This document shows positions 39,936 to 50,225 of a DNA stretch of 64,000 nt, one piece after another. The stretch is taken from positions 631,639 through 695,638 of the forward strand of contig JAAOMT010000289.1 of NCBI GenBank assembly GCA_016748015.1, given 5' to 3'. Position numbers and translations under genes: made by a program. Positions within the stretch are counted from its first letter, which is position 1; each line of letters begins with the position of its first letter. The DNA comes from Geosiphon pyriformis. Its lineage: Eukaryota > Glomeromycota > Glomeromycetes > Archaeosporales > Geosiphonaceae. Below the pieces are notes generated by a model. It was not told the origin of the DNA. It saw nothing but the letters and a program-made list of their open reading frames with translations, and did no database searches.

Positions 39936-40003
39936 TGTTGCCTTGATTGGCTCGAGTGGCTGGTCACATGTAGCAAATACATGAACCATGTTTAATTGGC
40001 TAC

Positions 40004-40857
40004 TGTTACTCATAGAAATATAGGAAATATATTAGCATAATTATTAGCCAATCAGAAGTAAGCATAGTAAATGTGGAATTCCAGAATTCCCTGATGAAGA
40101 ATTGCAGAATTCCAGAATTCCAGGATTTCTCTCAAAGAAATCGCAGGATTCCAGGAATTCCAGGATTCTTGTCATAAAGAATTGAGGAATTGAAGAATCT
40201 CAATTATGTATATATAGCAGTAGTATTAGAAACAGAAAAGACAGAATCGATACCACAGAATCCTTAGCCAAGAAACCAATTATCAAATAAATAATTATTC
40301 CATATCTCAATCCACTCTCCACTATCAACACTTCATGTTGATAGTAATTAATACTTAACCATGCTGGAACAATAGCTCTTGATCACGGTTATTGACGAGA
40401 TATTAACGTACTGAATTGTCTTGGCTTATTTTTTTATTTTTTTTAATTTTATTTTCTTTCTTTTTTATTTTATTTTTTTGATTTTTGTTGTTGTATACTA
40501 ATTGAGTAAAAAAATTAAGCACTGAGTTATTGACGTCAAGGATAGCCTGGTAAAAGACCCAGAAATAAGGGTAGAATTATATATATTAACAGATAGCTTA
40601 CCAGAAGGGCATGACTGCTAAAATAAATCTGGCTGCCAAGCTGAGAAAGAAATTGGGCATAATTGTGACTCTAGAAAAACTACTACCATAACCACTGAAT
40701 CTCTGTCTATTATACAAAAAACTTCACAACAAAACCTTCAGATCAACCAAAACTTTCAGATACTATACCTTCTGCACATCATCCACGAAAGTAGCTTTTG
40801 AGCACCAAGTTACGGGTTTGTTATTTAATACAACAACAGAAATAATCACCTGTAACA
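40004..40857 (+). repeat. 5' LTR of the gypsy element
   Basis: 854 bp, TGTTACTCATAG to ACCTGTAACA, with a TGTTAC/GTAACA terminal inverted repeat. U3 contains GGAATTCC-type repeats at about 40,072-40,200, then a TATA motif (TATGTATATATAG near 40,205-40,217). A pyrimidine-rich block lies at 40,430-40,500. The 3' LTR is 29 bp longer, mainly in the U3 repeat region. Confidence 0.95.
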
Positions 40858-40859
40858 TT

Positions 40860-40876
40860 TGGTGCTCTCTGTGAGG
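40860..40876 (+). other. Primer-binding site of the gypsy element
   Basis: TGGTGCTCTCTGTGAGG begins two bases after the 5' LTR. The TGG start is the complement of a tRNA 3' CCA end, as in LTR elements primed by tRNA. The identity of the tRNA was not determined. Confidence 0.75.
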
Positions 40877-43229
40877 TATAATCCTACAGAGAACCAGCAC
40901 CGACAACACCAAACCAAAAGTGGCAGAATCAGAAATTATAGGAGCAAACCATTTAGGATTCGCAAAATCCTTATTTCAACATTATTGTTAATACTTGGAA
41001 TTAAACCACAATCATATATCCATCAAATCAGCCTTCAATTTTTACGTCAACGAAAAGATTTCCTCTTTATTAAGAACACCAGTAAATACTGAATCAGCAA
41101 GAGAAACTTTCTATAAAGAATTAATTTAAAACACCAACCTACCAACAAATCATAATTTTGCATCTATCATCACTGAGATCAACAAAGAAATTGAACACCA
41201 CACTCAACAAAGATATCCAATTACATACACTAGTAAAGGCAAGGGAAAATTACAAACACCAGCAGTAACACCTCGAAAAATACAGCCACCTGCTTGGAAG
41301 AAAAACAGAGTTGAATCCCCAAGTAACCCATCATACCACTATACACCTGGAAGTGCCATCAACATATCATCAACCGACATGTTTCCATCAACTGTGACAT
41401 CACCATTTGGACAATTCTCATTTCAAAGTAGACAAAGAAAAACAGAATTGTTAGGACCATATGGCGAATACTTTGAGGGATTTAATTCGCGATCATCAAC
41501 CTCATCAGGACTTTGATCACTACTGTCTCCACCAGATTTCGGAATCTCTGATCCATGGGAAGCAGCAGAATCAGAAAAGGAGGAAGAAGAATTACAAGAT
41601 CAAGAATTCACTTACCAGCACCCAATTACTAAAAACCCAGAAGTTGAAACCCTGAACATTCAAACTTGGCAACAGTTAGAAAATCCGGAAAATGAAAATC
41701 TGAATATTCAAATGCCACCAAATCAAAGAAATCAAAACCCTGAATTAATTAATCAGCAAAACTTACCTCCAGTAATCGTTATCGATCAACTGCCGATTAA
41801 TCCCATAGCCGAACCCATACAACAGCCACTTCAGCTACCACCCCAACAGCCAGGACAACAACAACTGCTTCAACAGCCACCACAACCACCTAACTTAGAT
41901 CCAATAATCTATGCACCAATCACAAAACTTGACAACTTTATGGGCAAAGAGAATGATACTCAAATATGGCTGAATAATGTAGAAAAGACCATCGCAGCCA
42001 ACGGATGGAATGATGCTTGAGCAATGCAAGCCATTCCCTACTTTCTCAAAGATACTGCCGATTCATGGTACCAAAGCTTGATTAATAAACCACAAGATTT
42101 TAATGCTTTCAAAGTGGAATTCCTAAAATACTTCAGTAACAATAACAGCATCAATCGCCTAGTCAATGCATTCACCACTATGAAACAAGGAGAAACTGAA
42201 GCAGTCACCACCTACCTGGGACACTTCCATCGAAACCTACGCCAAATTTAAGCAATTGACACCAACTATTTCACAGCACCACAGATACTCAATCAGTTTA
42301 TCCATGGCCTGTGCAGCAGCATCTTGCAACATGTACGTCCATTGCATCCAGACACTCTTCAAGATGCAGTCACATGCACCAGAGATTTTGAATCTGCTGA
42401 GTCAGAGGCTAACCATGCCCAAGCCGTTAATCTAGTAATGAACGGATCATCTGAATTGGATTCCAAATTGGAAAAGTTTAGTGAATCAATCAATAAGAGA
42501 TTGGAAGGATACTTAGCTGACAATCACACTATTTATTAGCCTCCACAATGATGCAATAATCAAGGAAACTCTAATCATGCCCAAAATCAACCATGTCTAT
42601 CTTCATCAACCAATCAACAGTGGCAACAGAAAATGCGTATCTGCCACTATTGTGGTAAACAAGAACATATCCAAATTGACTGTCGCCAGTGTTTAAATAA
42701 CCAACGATCAGGAAATCCATATCGAAACCCCAATCACCGGTTCCAAACTCCAAATCAGTACCCAAATCAAAACCCACCTGCTTATCTACCAGTGATGTAG
42801 TCATCAGTCTATTAGTCTCCAGTATATCAACCTCCAATTTATCAGCCGCAGCCACAAGTAATATATTAACTGCAGCCACAAATAATCTATCAACTCCAAC
42901 AAATCCAAACACTGCCCCAAAGCTTACCACCCAATAGAACCCAAAGACCGAGAATAACTCAACAGAGCTGGAGATTGGCAATGGTAGTCCATCAACTGAT
43001 TCCCAGTTTTTTACAGCAACCATCTGGATTACACCAGCGGAATTCGGGTACTGGTCAACCTCAAAACCCAAATTTCCAGAACTATTTAAGTCTCCTGGTC
43101 ATCCCAGAAGACGCTTCAACCAATAATCCAGCATTTACCCAAAAACAACCACTTACCAGTAATATCTCACCTGCTACCATCACTGAAGATGAGTCATTGG
43201 CCACTATCTTCCCATTCAAATTTAAGGAA

Positions 43230-43670
43230 ACAGCTGCAACACTATTATTTAGTAGAGCCGCTCTTGAAACCAAACCAATCACTACAATGTACACTGATGC
43301 CAAAGTCAAAGGACAATCCATCAAATTGATCCTGAACAGCGGTTCCGCAGGCAGCATAATTACAAGACAACTCATGGATCAATTAGGTTGCTAAGTTGAT
43401 TGAGCTGCCAGTGCCAAAATTATCACAGCTAATGGAGTGACCAAAACTTCAATCAGTGAAATCAATGACTTTCCTTTTGAAGTCAATGGCATCATGACTC
43501 CCATTAAAGTTCTAGTAATGGAAGCCACTCAATACCAAGCTCTCGTTGGTAATGACTGGCTATCCAAAGTTAATGCAACGTTAGACTGAAACACCCAGGA
43601 ACTCCAGCTAACGTATCAGGGCCAACACATACGTGTTCTGGCCACATGTGGCCACTTCAAAACTCCTCCA
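43230..43670 (+). other. Aspartic protease domain of gag-pol, active Asp replaced
   Basis: LILNSGSAGSIITRQLMDQL is seen where retropepsins have Asp-Ser/Thr-Gly. The codon at 43,335-43,337 is AAC (Asn) instead of GAC, a single G-to-A change. The flap and second-half pattern VLVMEATQYQALVGNDWL follows. A protease without its Asp cannot cleave the polyprotein. Confidence 0.85.
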
Positions 43671-43996
43671 AGAGAGAAACTATTGATTGAACTGGAGGAG
43701 GAGAAAAAAAAGCCTACCTGGGAAGCCTACCAAGTGTCATAGGCGGACGAAGAGCACAATGAACTACTGCCAATACTCTTCTGGAACGACAGCAACAAGG
43801 GAAAAGGGAAACAAAAAGAAGAACTTACCTGGGAAACTGATGACTTGACATGGACTGACAATGACGAGAGCAAACCGATTTCAAGCTGGGAATGGAAAGA
43901 GGACAAAGAAAATAAAGAAAAAGGGAAAGAAAAAAAGACCACCCAAACCACTACCGTTTATAACACCTACACTATACCACAACAATCTACTTATCA

Positions 43997-44640
43997 TCAA
44001 CCTAAGCTTATATGCGTCAATTGTGGTAAGAAATTGTCATCAATGGGTGCATGCTGTAAGGACGATGAGAAATATTCAATAGCAACTAGGTTCTATTGCT
44101 GTCCATACATCTTTGAACGCTTTGGAAGACCAAAACAAGTAGGGAAATGGGACAATTAGCCATGTTTAGCTTGTGGAGAGACTCTCTTGGACAAAGGAAT
44201 GTGGCATGACATTCCTGAATGTGGAGGAACGTGTGATGTAGAGTGTCAATACATAATTCTGATTAGCAACTGGGTTAAAAAAGAGACACCAATTGAAGCC
44301 ACTTGGCAAAGAGCAGTGTGACAATTAGACAGTTGTCCACATGACAACAACAAAATTTGGAGAATGGCAACCACCAAAATTGAAGGCGTGTCACCAGAAG
44401 AAATCTGGACAATTAAAAACAACCCACCAGAACCCATTGAGCTTGACTGAGATGCAGAGCCAGTTATAAATTTTCTAGAACTAGAAGAGTTCCATGAACA
44501 CTACCAAAACTTGGCACTCACTAAAGAAGAGCAAGAACAATGGCTAGCACAGTTAAATACAAAACTGTGTCGCCATTGTTTAATTCCCAGTGACTTTGAA
44601 TATTGTGACAATTGTGACCTCATTTACAATCTACCACCAC
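43997..44640 (+). other. Cysteine-rich linker between protease and dUTPase
   Basis: The stretch after the protease carries several paired cysteines: C-V-N-C at 44,013-44,024, a C-C pair soon after, C-L-A-C at 44,163-44,174, clustered C at about 44,218-44,255, then C-R-H-C at 44,568-44,579 and C-D-N-C at about 44,607-44,618. The spacing suggests one or two zinc-ribbon-like modules. I do not recognise this module from standard gypsy pol proteins. Function unknown; nucleic-acid or protein binding is a guess. Confidence 0.55.
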
Positions 44641-44894
44641 ATATGATCTACTCGATTTCTGAAGAAAAAAAACCAATCAGCAGCTGTGCATTGGAATCAG
44701 AATCACTGATCAATTGCAATTCAGACTCTGACAATGACGACGAAAACACTGGTTCCAGCTCTGTTCAAAATGGCAATGATGATGAAAACAATTTAGACTC
44801 AGATTCAAAACCCGATTTAAACTATGAACAATACATTATACTACCAGATCTCTCCAAGGAACAAGAGTTGAAATGGTATAGTGACAATAAGGAA

Positions 44895-45315
44895 GATATT
44901 ATGCCAGAACGTGCGCATGATACGGATGCAGGGTTTGATCTGAGATATCCAGGAAAAAATGCCATCAAATTGGAACTGCATTCACGCACCTGCATTGATC
45001 TGAAAATAGCACTAGAGATTCTGGCAACAACAATGGTTCAATTAGCATCTAGGAGTAGTTTAGCGAAAAGAGGGATCAATATAAGAGGAAGAATAATTGA
45101 TGTGGGATATGTAAGAAATATCATTACCATGCTACAAAATGACTCAGAAAAGGCCTATATAATAGAGCCCAATGAAAAGATAGCACAGACAATATTCCTG
45201 CCTCCGATTAGAGTAGCTCAGTTAGTGTCAGTAAGAAAGAGGAAGAAATTAGGAATAACAGCGAGAGGAATACAAGGATTTGAATCAACGGGTAGAACAG
45301 ATGTACCAGTTAATA
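44895..45315 (+). other. dUTPase domain embedded in gag-pol
   Basis: All five trimeric-dUTPase motifs are in order: AHDTDAGFDL, ASRSSLAKRGI, GRIIDVGYVRNI, KIAQTIFLP and GFESTGR. The family forms usually have Gly where Arg (motif 3) and Glu (motif 5) stand here. dUTPase hydrolyses dUTP to dUMP, limiting uracil incorporation during reverse transcription. It lies in frame between the protease and RT, so it would be made as part of the polyprotein. A further beta-rich segment (to about 45,686) separates it from RT. Confidence 0.88.
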
Positions 45316-45699
45316 TGGCGGAGGAAAAAATTGTTGGCCAAGGAGAAATTATCTCAACCAGTCAAGCTATTTCCATTTCACCATATAGCCAGTACATGTT
45401 AACAATAGAAAGGAAGGAAAAGGAGCAAGAACAGATTTTTGAAGTGGAAGCAACTTTTTGTGAATCAGGAGAGATTGGGTTGATCAATCTTCACATACCA
45501 GCCAAAAGCTATAGCAACATAAAAATTCTCATCTACAATAACACTGGCAATGTTATCAACATACCAGAAGGAACCACTATTAGATGTTTGACCACAGAAA
45601 TAGAAAACCAACCACCAAACCCCATTCCAGACTTTCCACAACTTTGTGGATATGTTGACATCACATCACAAACAATCTATGGATGAGATGAATGTTATT

Positions 45700-46670
45700 T
45701 GCTCCAACCAGAACAATTGGAACAAATGAACATGGGAAACTTAGATCCACTCCAATGTATGCAGCTCAAGATGTTACTCAACAATTTCAACAACATCTTT
45801 GCCAGCAAAAATGAGTTTGGCCAAACTAACATCATCCAGCATCAGATCAAGACTGGAGATACAATGCCAATTAAACAAAGAGCATACAGAGTGCCGCCAG
45901 CCAGCCATGAGATTATTTGTCAAGAAATAAACAGAATGCTTGACAACAGGCTAATTCAACCATCAATGAGTTCATGGTTGTCACCAGTGGTACTCGTCTG
46001 TAAGAAAAATGGAAAAATCCAGTTTTGTGTAGACTACAAGAAACTCAATGGTGTAACTCGTGGAGACAGTTATTTAACTCCATGAATACAGGAATTATTC
46101 GATGCTTTCAGTGGAAACAAATGGTTCTTCACATTAGATTTAAACAGTGGTTACTGGCAAGTAGCCATGAATCCAGCTGACAAAGAGAAGATGGCATTTA
46201 CTATTAGAGAAGAGAATTTCGAATTTGAAGTAATGCCATTCGGCTTAACCAATGCCCCAGCAACTTTTCAATGACTAATGGAAATCATTTATACTGGCTT
46301 ATTGTGGAAATCAGTAATTGTATACCTGGACAACACCAATGTATTCTCAAAGACGTTTGATGATTATCTTCATCATCTTCAACAAGTGTTCAAAAGACTA
46401 AGAAGAGCAGGACTAAAGTTAAATGCAATAAAGTGCTTCTTTGGCAAGACAGAACTCAAATTCTTGGGACACATAGTCAGCAAAGATGGCATCAAAACAG
46501 ATCCAGAGAAAATAGAGATAGTAAAGAACTTTCTAGTGCTGACCAATATAACAGAACTGAAATCATTCTTGGGATTTGCCAGCTACTATCGTCATTTTAT
46601 CAAAAACTTTTCCAAGATAGCGCAGCCACTCAATCAACTGCAAAACAAAAATGCGAAATATGAATGAACA
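45700..46670 (+). other. Reverse transcriptase domain of gag-pol
   Basis: Typical Ty3/gypsy RT blocks in order: QRAYRVPPASHEII, LIQPSMSSWLSPVVLVCKK, FCVDYKKLN, FTLDLNSGYWQVAM, FEVMPFGLTNAPATFQ, then Y-L-D-N at 46,323-46,334 in place of Y-L-D-D, then FLGHIVSKDGI and FLGFASYYRHFIKNFS. The second metal-binding Asp is Asn (AAC). In-frame stops at 46,083 and 46,272. Confidence 0.93.
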
Positions 46671-46699
46671 GAAAGTCAACAAAAAGCTTTTGATATTCT

Positions 46700-47130
46700 G
46701 AGGAAAAAGCTCATCCAAACTCCAGTACTGATCTATCCAGATTACAGCAAACCATTCATTATTACCACTGATGCATCTGGCCAAGCATTGGGAGCCGTAT
46801 TATTTCAGAGAGGACCGGATGGCAGAGAACATCCAGTAGCATATACCAGCAGAGGTTTAACACCAGCTGAAAAGAACTATGGAACACCGGAACAAGAACA
46901 CTTAGCAATATACTGGGCCGTCATGAAATAGAAAAAATACTTAAACCAGAAGTTTGAAGTATACACAAATCACAAGAGATTAACCTCACTTTAAAAACAA
47001 GAATTTGGAGATGGAAGACAGTCAAAATAGAAAATGGCACTCACACCATACAATTATACTATACATTACAAAAAGGGAAAAGACAATGGAAATGCTGACA
47101 GTTTATCGCAAATAAGACAAATCTAAGAAC
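46700..47130 (+). other. RNase H domain of gag-pol
   Basis: IITTDASGQALGAVLFQ, HPVAYTSRGLTPAEKNYG, EQEHLAIYWAV and the downstream KGKDNGNADSLS are the expected gypsy RNase H blocks. The TDAS, E and final D residues are present. Several in-frame stops follow near 46,929, 46,992 and 47,028. Confidence 0.9.
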
Positions 47131-47329
47131 ATTTCAACCCAAAAATATAATAAAACCAGAACAATACCAATGGAAAAATACAATAAAAGATGAACATACA
47201 AAAATATCAACAATTGCAACATTATCTAAACACTCAACAGTTTAAAGAGAATTTATCTCATATGGAATGAAAGAGTATCAAACAACAATCAAAATATTTT
47301 ATCACTCATCAAAATATACTTTATCGGAA

Positions 47330-48572
47330 AAATAGAAAGGATCCAGATCAACCAACCAGAGTAATTACAGAGCCAGAAAAAGAGACAATATTATTCAACA
47401 TGTACTCAAACCCAACAGCAGGACATTTTCACAAAGAAGCAACCATAGAAAGAACTAGAAAAAGATACTATTGGCCATCAATGTACCCAGACATTATTCA
47501 ATATGTTCAAAATTGTGATGCTTGTCAGCGAAGAGGAGGAACAAGATCCAGTGAACCATTAAGACCAATCAAAGTGGGACAACCATTTGACTATATGAAA
47601 ATTGATTTAGTCGGACCATTAACAATCACCAGCAGAAGAAACAAATACATAGCAGTAGCTATGGACTATCTTACTAAATGGCCAGAGGCGAAAGCAATTC
47701 AAAGAGCGGATGCAGAATCCATTGCCGAATTTGTTCATCAAGATTTGATTTGTCGACATGGATGTCCAAAAGAATTATTATCAGACCAAGGAACTCATTT
47801 TGTGAACAGAACATTAACAGAATTGAGCCAAAGATTCGGAATTAAGAGACTATTATCATCATTATACCATCCACAAACCAATGGATTAGTAGAAAGATTC
47901 AACAAAACATTATGTGAAGCAATAGCCAAGCTTAGCCAAGAAAACCAGAACAATTGGGATTTGTTCATACTATCAGTACTATTTGCTTATTGGACAACAA
48001 AACAGGATACTACACAAGCAACACCATTTGAATTAGTATATGGAAGAATAGCAATGTTACCAGTAGAGAGAGAAATTAATACATATCCAGCTGAACCAAT
48101 AACAGAGGAAAATTTTCAAGAAACATTGCTAAGAAGAACATATGACTTAATGAAAACATTGGAAAACAAACAAAGAAAAGCAGCTGATAATATCCAAAAG
48201 TTATAAGAAACACAGAAAAAAAGACATGATAGTCAACTATCAGACAAACCAGTTGAATTCAAGATCGGAGACAAAGTATTACTACATTGTACCAAAGCGG
48301 AAAAACAATAGAGTGGAAAATTTGATCCCAAATGGGACGGACCATTTTACATAAAAGAAATTCTAGGAAATGGAGCTTACAAATTAAGATTGGATAACAA
48401 AATTTTAACCAAAGCAGTACATGGAGATCGACTGAAACCATATCACAACATCATACTACCATCTACCAGTAATATTCCACAATTAGGAGTACAGAGAATA
48501 TTAGTCCAACCAGAGGAGATTCCACGAGATCTGGAATCAATCATTATTATCGACAACAACACATTAAATTGA
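47330..48572 (+). other. Integrase domain of gag-pol
   Basis: Zinc-binding end: AGHFHKEATIERTRKRYYWP followed by NCDACQRR. Catalytic core: MKIDLVGPLTI (first Asp), LLSDQGTHF (second Asp) and NGLVERFNKTL (Glu), all three acidic residues kept. C-terminal module: KIGDKVLLH, FDPKWDGPFYI and KAVHGDRLKPYHN. The frame is open from 47,400 to a TAA at 48,204-48,206, the longest uninterrupted part of the element besides the dUTPase piece. Confidence 0.93.
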
Positions 48573-49256
48573 TCCATTAAAAGAATATATAAAGACATGG
48601 TAGACGTGACAGGAAATATCAGAAAAATGAAAATTACAAACAATATTCACTCACTAGCATAACAACTCTTTCAATTAATCCAACACCAGAAAATGGAGAT
48701 TACAGTCAATCAACAAACTATTTAATATCAAGATACTAGAAAAACATTTCAACTCAGAACACAGAAGAAAACTGAAAATACTGTGGACAAAATCATAGTG
48801 AAAGTAAAATTAGCAATAAAAGAATCGACAAAAGAGTTACTATATCAAGAGTTGACTAAAGAAACTTGGAATTGGTGGATACAACAATTTTCACGAAACT
48901 ATTGTTATTTTTACTTGGGACAACACGTAAATATCCAGAATCTATATACAGATAAAACAAAGTGATTATTCGACAAAAGAATACTACAACAATTAGAACA
49001 TTTTGTGGGAAAGAACAACTTATTCACACAAACCCAAGCCATATACCGAATACACACAGCATTTCAGGATAAACCAGAAATATTGCTCAACAGAGCAATG
49101 GATATGGTTACCAGTAATCAATTGAGAAAAATCATCAATGCTCAATTTGAAGAATTACAGACCCAAATAACACAAGTAATTCTTGAAAACAAAATCCAAA
49201 AAATACTTCAAGAAAGGGAATTACATGAGTTAGATTTTGACGGAGCTCAATATTAA
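48573..49256 (+). other. C-terminal extension after integrase, unknown
   Basis: The same frame continues about 225 codons past the integrase with only a few stops. The best open pieces are 48,783-48,965 and 49,005-49,256, rich in Gln, Lys and Ile with helical character (LRKIINAQFEELQTQITQVI), suggesting a coiled coil. There is no recognisable chromodomain or envelope motif. It might be part of the polyprotein or a separate 3' ORF whose start has been lost. Confidence 0.5.
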
Positions 49257-49266
49257 AAGGAGAGAA
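49255..49266 (+). other. Polypurine tract of the gypsy element
   Basis: AAAAGGAGAGAA ends three bases before the 3' LTR, the usual position for plus-strand priming. It overlaps the end of the coding frame. Confidence 0.8.
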
Positions 49267-49269
49267 TAA

Positions 49270-50152
49270 TGTTACTTATAGAAATATAGGAAATATATTA
49301 GCATAATTATTAGCCAATCAGAAATAAGCATAGTAAATGTGGAATTCCAGGATTCCTCTCAGGAATTACAGGATTCCAAGAATTTCAGGATTCCTCAACA
49401 AGGAATTACAGGATTCCAGAATTCCAAGATTCCTCTCAAAGGAATCGCAGGATTCCAGGATTCCTGTCATAAAGAATTGAGGAATTGAGAAATCCCAATT
49501 ATGTATATATAGTAATAATGTTAGAAACAGAAAAGACAGAATCGATACCACAGAATCTTTAACCAAAAAACCAATCATCAAATAAATAATTATTCCATAT
49601 CTCAATCCACTTTTTATTATCAACACTTCATGTTGATAGTAATTGATACTTAATCACACTGGAACAATAGTTCTTGATTATGGCTATTGACGAGATATTA
49701 ATGTACCAAATTGCCTTGGCTTATTTCTTTATTTTCTTTAATTTTATTTTCTTTCTTTTTTATTTTGTTTCTTTGATTTTTGTTGTTGTATACTAATTGA
49801 GTAAAAAGATTAAGCACTGAGTTATTGACGTCAAGGATAGCCTGGTAAAAGACCCAGAAATAAGAGTAGAATTATATATATTAACAGATAGCTTACCAGA
49901 AGGGCACGACTGCCAGAATAAATCCGGCTGCTAAGCTGAGAAAGAAATTGGGCATAATTGCGACTCCAAAAAAACTACTACCATAACCACTGAATCTCTG
50001 TCCATTATACAAAGAACTCCACAACAAAACCTTCAGATTAACCAAAACCTTCAGATACCATACCTTCCGCATATTATCCACGAAAGTAGCTTTTGAGCAC
50101 CAAGTTATGGGTTTGTTATTCAATACAACAACAGAAATAATCACCTGTAACA
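49270..50152 (+). repeat. 3' LTR of the gypsy element
   Basis: 883 bp, TGTTACTTATAG to ACCTGTAACA, collinear with the 5' LTR. Differences seen by eye are mostly transitions plus extra U3 repeat units at about 49,338-49,490. TATA motif TATGTATATATAG at 49,500-49,512. Target duplication CTAC follows. Confidence 0.95.
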
Positions 50153-50156
50153 CTAC

Positions 50157-50225
50157 TTTTCTTTGTAACTTATTCTAGACTTTGGTTGGATTGCACTCGT
50201 TAATAAATAAAAAATAAAAAAAAAT
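50157..50225 (+). mobile_element. Displaced 3' end of LINE copy C
   Basis: TACTTTTCTTTGTAACTTAT, then AGACTTTGGTTGGATTGCAC and an A-rich end. The family 3' tail normally runs directly from the ACATG...AATCACATTTA part into this sequence (compare 29,260-29,350), showing that the gypsy element split it. Confidence 0.85.

Larger units (their letters stand above)
33241..40003 (+). mobile_element. LINE copy C: best preserved L1-like element, body (3' end displaced to 50,157-50,225)
   Basis: Nearly complete element: 5' UTR from about 33,241, ORF1 33,347-35,254, ORF2 35,251-39,935, then the start of the 3' tail (GAGTGGCTGGTCACATGTAG), interrupted at 40,003 by the gypsy element. The tail resumes at 50,157. 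ORF2 order is apurinic-like endonuclease, RT, RNase H, C-terminal CCHC-like segment, which suits an L1/Tad-like clade with RNase H. GC is far higher than in copies A and B, so the insertion is more recent, but stop codons make it inactive. Confidence 0.93.
40920..49256 (+). pseudogene. Single-frame gag-pol polyprotein of the gypsy element, stop-riddled
   Basis: A single reading frame (codon starts divisible by 3) carries recognisable protein from about 40,920 to the TAA at 49,254-49,256, roughly 2,780 codons, with no frameshift seen. It is broken by about 25-30 in-frame stops. Order: a gag N-terminus; a Pro/Gln-rich linker; gag core (VEKTIAANGWND, FLKDTADSWYQSL); zinc knuckle C-x2-C-x4-H-x4-C intact at 42,642-42,683; protease about 43,230-43,670; Cys-rich linker; dUTPase; RT; RNase H; integrase; then a C-terminal extension. 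The original Met is uncertain, since GTG at 40,920 opens the recognisable part. Confidence 0.88.
40004..50152 (+). mobile_element. Ty3/gypsy LTR retrotransposon with dUTPase, nested in LINE C
   Basis: Complete 10,149-bp element: 5' LTR, primer-binding site, one long gag-pol frame, polypurine tract and 3' LTR. The 4-bp target duplication CTAC is intact on both sides (40,000-40,003 and 50,153-50,156). Domain order PR, dUTPase, RT, RNase H, integrase places it in Ty3/gypsy (integrase downstream of RT). The gag-pol frame is interrupted only by in-frame stops, and the protease and RT catalytic residues are altered, so it cannot move by itself. Confidence 0.95.

Noticed and set aside
40859-41092. 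77-aa ORF after the 5' LTR as a separate leader protein
   Set aside because: A different frame of the same DNA carries the recognisable gag N-terminus in phase with the rest of gag-pol.
44895-45315. dUTPase as a host gene
   Set aside because: It is in frame with protease upstream and RT downstream, flanked by LTRs, and lacks its own start, stop or introns.
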